From CAYPHA01 sp964410215 (GTDB lineage: Bacteria > Calditrichota > Calditrichia > Calditrichales > CAYPHA01): a stretch of DNA of 7,951 nt. The DNA lies in the NCBI GenBank assembly GCA_964410215.1, contig CAYPHA010000126.1:1-7951 (forward strand), given 5' to 3'. The notes under the pieces are model-generated. The model was given only the letters and a program-made list of their open reading frames with translations, did no database searches and was not told the DNA's origin. How positions within the stretch are numbered: position 1 is the first letter of the stretch; every line of letters starts with the position of its first letter. Positions 7,424 to 7,951 of the stretch are shown in pieces. The position numbers and the translations under genes are program-made.

Positions 7424-7440
7424 TAAAAAACAAAAATATT

Positions 7441-7884
7441 TTAATTTTCCTTTTCTTCTAATCCGTACTGCTTAATCCATTCCTTATATTCTTCAGCATA
7501 TGACTTTCTATTATGGTGTTTGTCCTGCATCATTATATAGTATTCCACCCTTTTAAGGTGTGAAGCACTTACCGAGTATGCCCCATAGCCTCTTTGCCAG
7601 CGAAATTTCCCGGAAACAAATCCATTGTTGTTAATCCAGAATGAGCTCTCACCTTTCAGATTTTTAGCTATTTCACTGATGGTCCTGTTCGCCGGCAAAT
7701 TTATTAAAAGATGAAGATGTTCAGGTTGAACATTCATTTTGTAAATTATTATTTTCAATTTCTTACTTTGTTGCATCAAATGTTGAAATAATAATAAACG
7801 TAGTGGTTTTGCTAAAATTTTTCCATGATTGAACGTCCCCCAGATTAAATGAATGTAGATTTTCGTTTTAGAGTGGCATGCCAT
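7441..7884 (-). CDS. IS200-like / REP-associated Y1 (HUH) transposase
   Basis: A 147-residue single-stranded-DNA transposase of the Y1_Tnp fold. The N-terminal strand IYIHLIWGTF is typical. The HUH pair is His56-Leu-His58 in QPEHLHLLINLP, and the C-terminal block RWQRGYGAYSVSAS leads to VEYYIMMQDKHH, where Tyr116 (just before Ile) is the likely nucleophile, with Tyr115 as the alternative. The family nicks and rejoins hairpin-bearing single strands; members occur as IS200/IS605 transposases or as RAYTs acting on scattered palindromes. I chose ATG at 7884, preceded by AAAGGA six bases away, over the ATG at 7908, which would add MVIVKGKP and lie inside a hairpin. The gene looks intact. The region is visibly more AT-rich than its neighbours, a sign of transfer. 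No second element end is seen between its stop and the ppc stop. Confidence 0.88.
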   Translation of the reverse strand: MACHSKTKIYIHLIWGTFNHGKILAKPLRLLLFQHLMQQSKKLKIIIYKMNVQPEHLHLLINLPANRTISEIAKNLKGESSFWINNNGFVSGKFRWQRGYGAYSVSASHLKRVEYYIMMQDKHHNRKSYAEEYKEWIKQYGLEEKEN

Positions 7885-7890
7885 AGGTTT

Positions 7891-7896
7891 TCCTTT
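7891..7896 (-). promoter_or_regulatory. Ribosome binding site deciding the transposase start
   Basis: On the minus strand AAAGGA lies six bases before ATG at 7884. The upstream alternative ATG at 7908 has no such site in front and sits within a palindrome, so 7884 is the better start. Confidence 0.55.
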
Positions 7897-7902
7897 TACA
7901 AT

Positions 7903-7922
7903 CACCATGATTCATCATGGTG
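7903..7922. repeat. Hairpin upstream of the transposase gene (inner)
   Basis: CACCATGA (7903-7910) and TCATGGTG (7915-7922) form a perfect 8-bp stem with the loop TTCA. Its position immediately before a Y1 transposase fits a sub-terminal hairpin of an IS200-like element or a REP-type target. It also contains the alternative upstream ATG of the transposase at 7908. Confidence 0.75.
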
Positions 7923-7931
7923 TACACCAAC

Positions 7932-7949
7932 AAACCGTTGAAACGGTTT
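7932..7949. repeat. Hairpin upstream of the transposase gene (outer)
   Basis: AAACCGT (7932-7938) and ACGGTTT (7943-7949) form a 7-bp stem with the loop TGAA, nine bases outside the first hairpin. Two tandem hairpins of unlike sequence beside a Y1 transposase suggest an element end or a paired REP-like unit. The window stops two bases after it, so the outer boundary cannot be seen. Confidence 0.65.
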
Positions 7950-7951
7950 CC

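Overview
The window reads as ordinary chromosome from a Gram-negative bacterium, most likely of the Bacteroidota/FCB superphylum (Bacteroidota, Balneolota, Ignavibacteriota or Calditrichota-like). The clues are a PEP carboxylase of the roughly 850-residue form with LTAHPTQ, FDGRGGPPARGGG and a RNSA C-terminus, a large propeller-type sensor kinase, and a small Y1 transposase with hairpins upstream. A near-perfect Shine-Dalgarno sequence in front of the superoxide dismutase gene is less typical of core Bacteroidota, so the phylum is left open. The taxonomic assignment is inference from protein style only.

Layout from left to right. (1) Positions 1-2906, minus strand: the first 968 codons of a membrane sensor histidine kinase (signal peptide, periplasmic propeller, Y_Y_Y domain, one transmembrane helix, HisKA, start of the ATPase domain). 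It is uninterrupted and leaves the window before the G boxes. (2) Positions 2985-4001, minus strand: a pirin-family bicupin metalloprotein, 78 bp upstream of the sensor gene and possibly in the same transcript. (3) Positions 4002-4296: an AT-rich divergent promoter region with two 8-bp inverted repeats. (4) Positions 4297-4782, plus strand: a nickel superoxide dismutase whose nickel hook (HCEIPCGIY) lies directly behind a predicted Sec signal peptide, followed by a strong terminator. (5) Positions 4877-7423, plus strand: a complete PEP carboxylase. (6) Positions 7441-7884, minus strand: an IS200-like/REP-associated Y1 (HUH) transposase, convergent with ppc, with two tandem hairpins upstream reaching the right edge.

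The most interesting element is the superoxide dismutase. NiSOD needs a free N-terminal histidine, and in the well-studied systems a dedicated protease (SodX type) removes a short leader. Here cleavage by ordinary signal peptidase I after Leu-Ser-Ala would expose His1 and deliver the enzyme outside the cytoplasm. The protein also ends in a histidine-rich tail. The genes do not form one obvious pathway: ppc is a housekeeping anaplerotic gene, while the NiSOD and pirin genes share a divergent promoter region. I see no tRNA, rRNA, CRISPR array or prophage signature.
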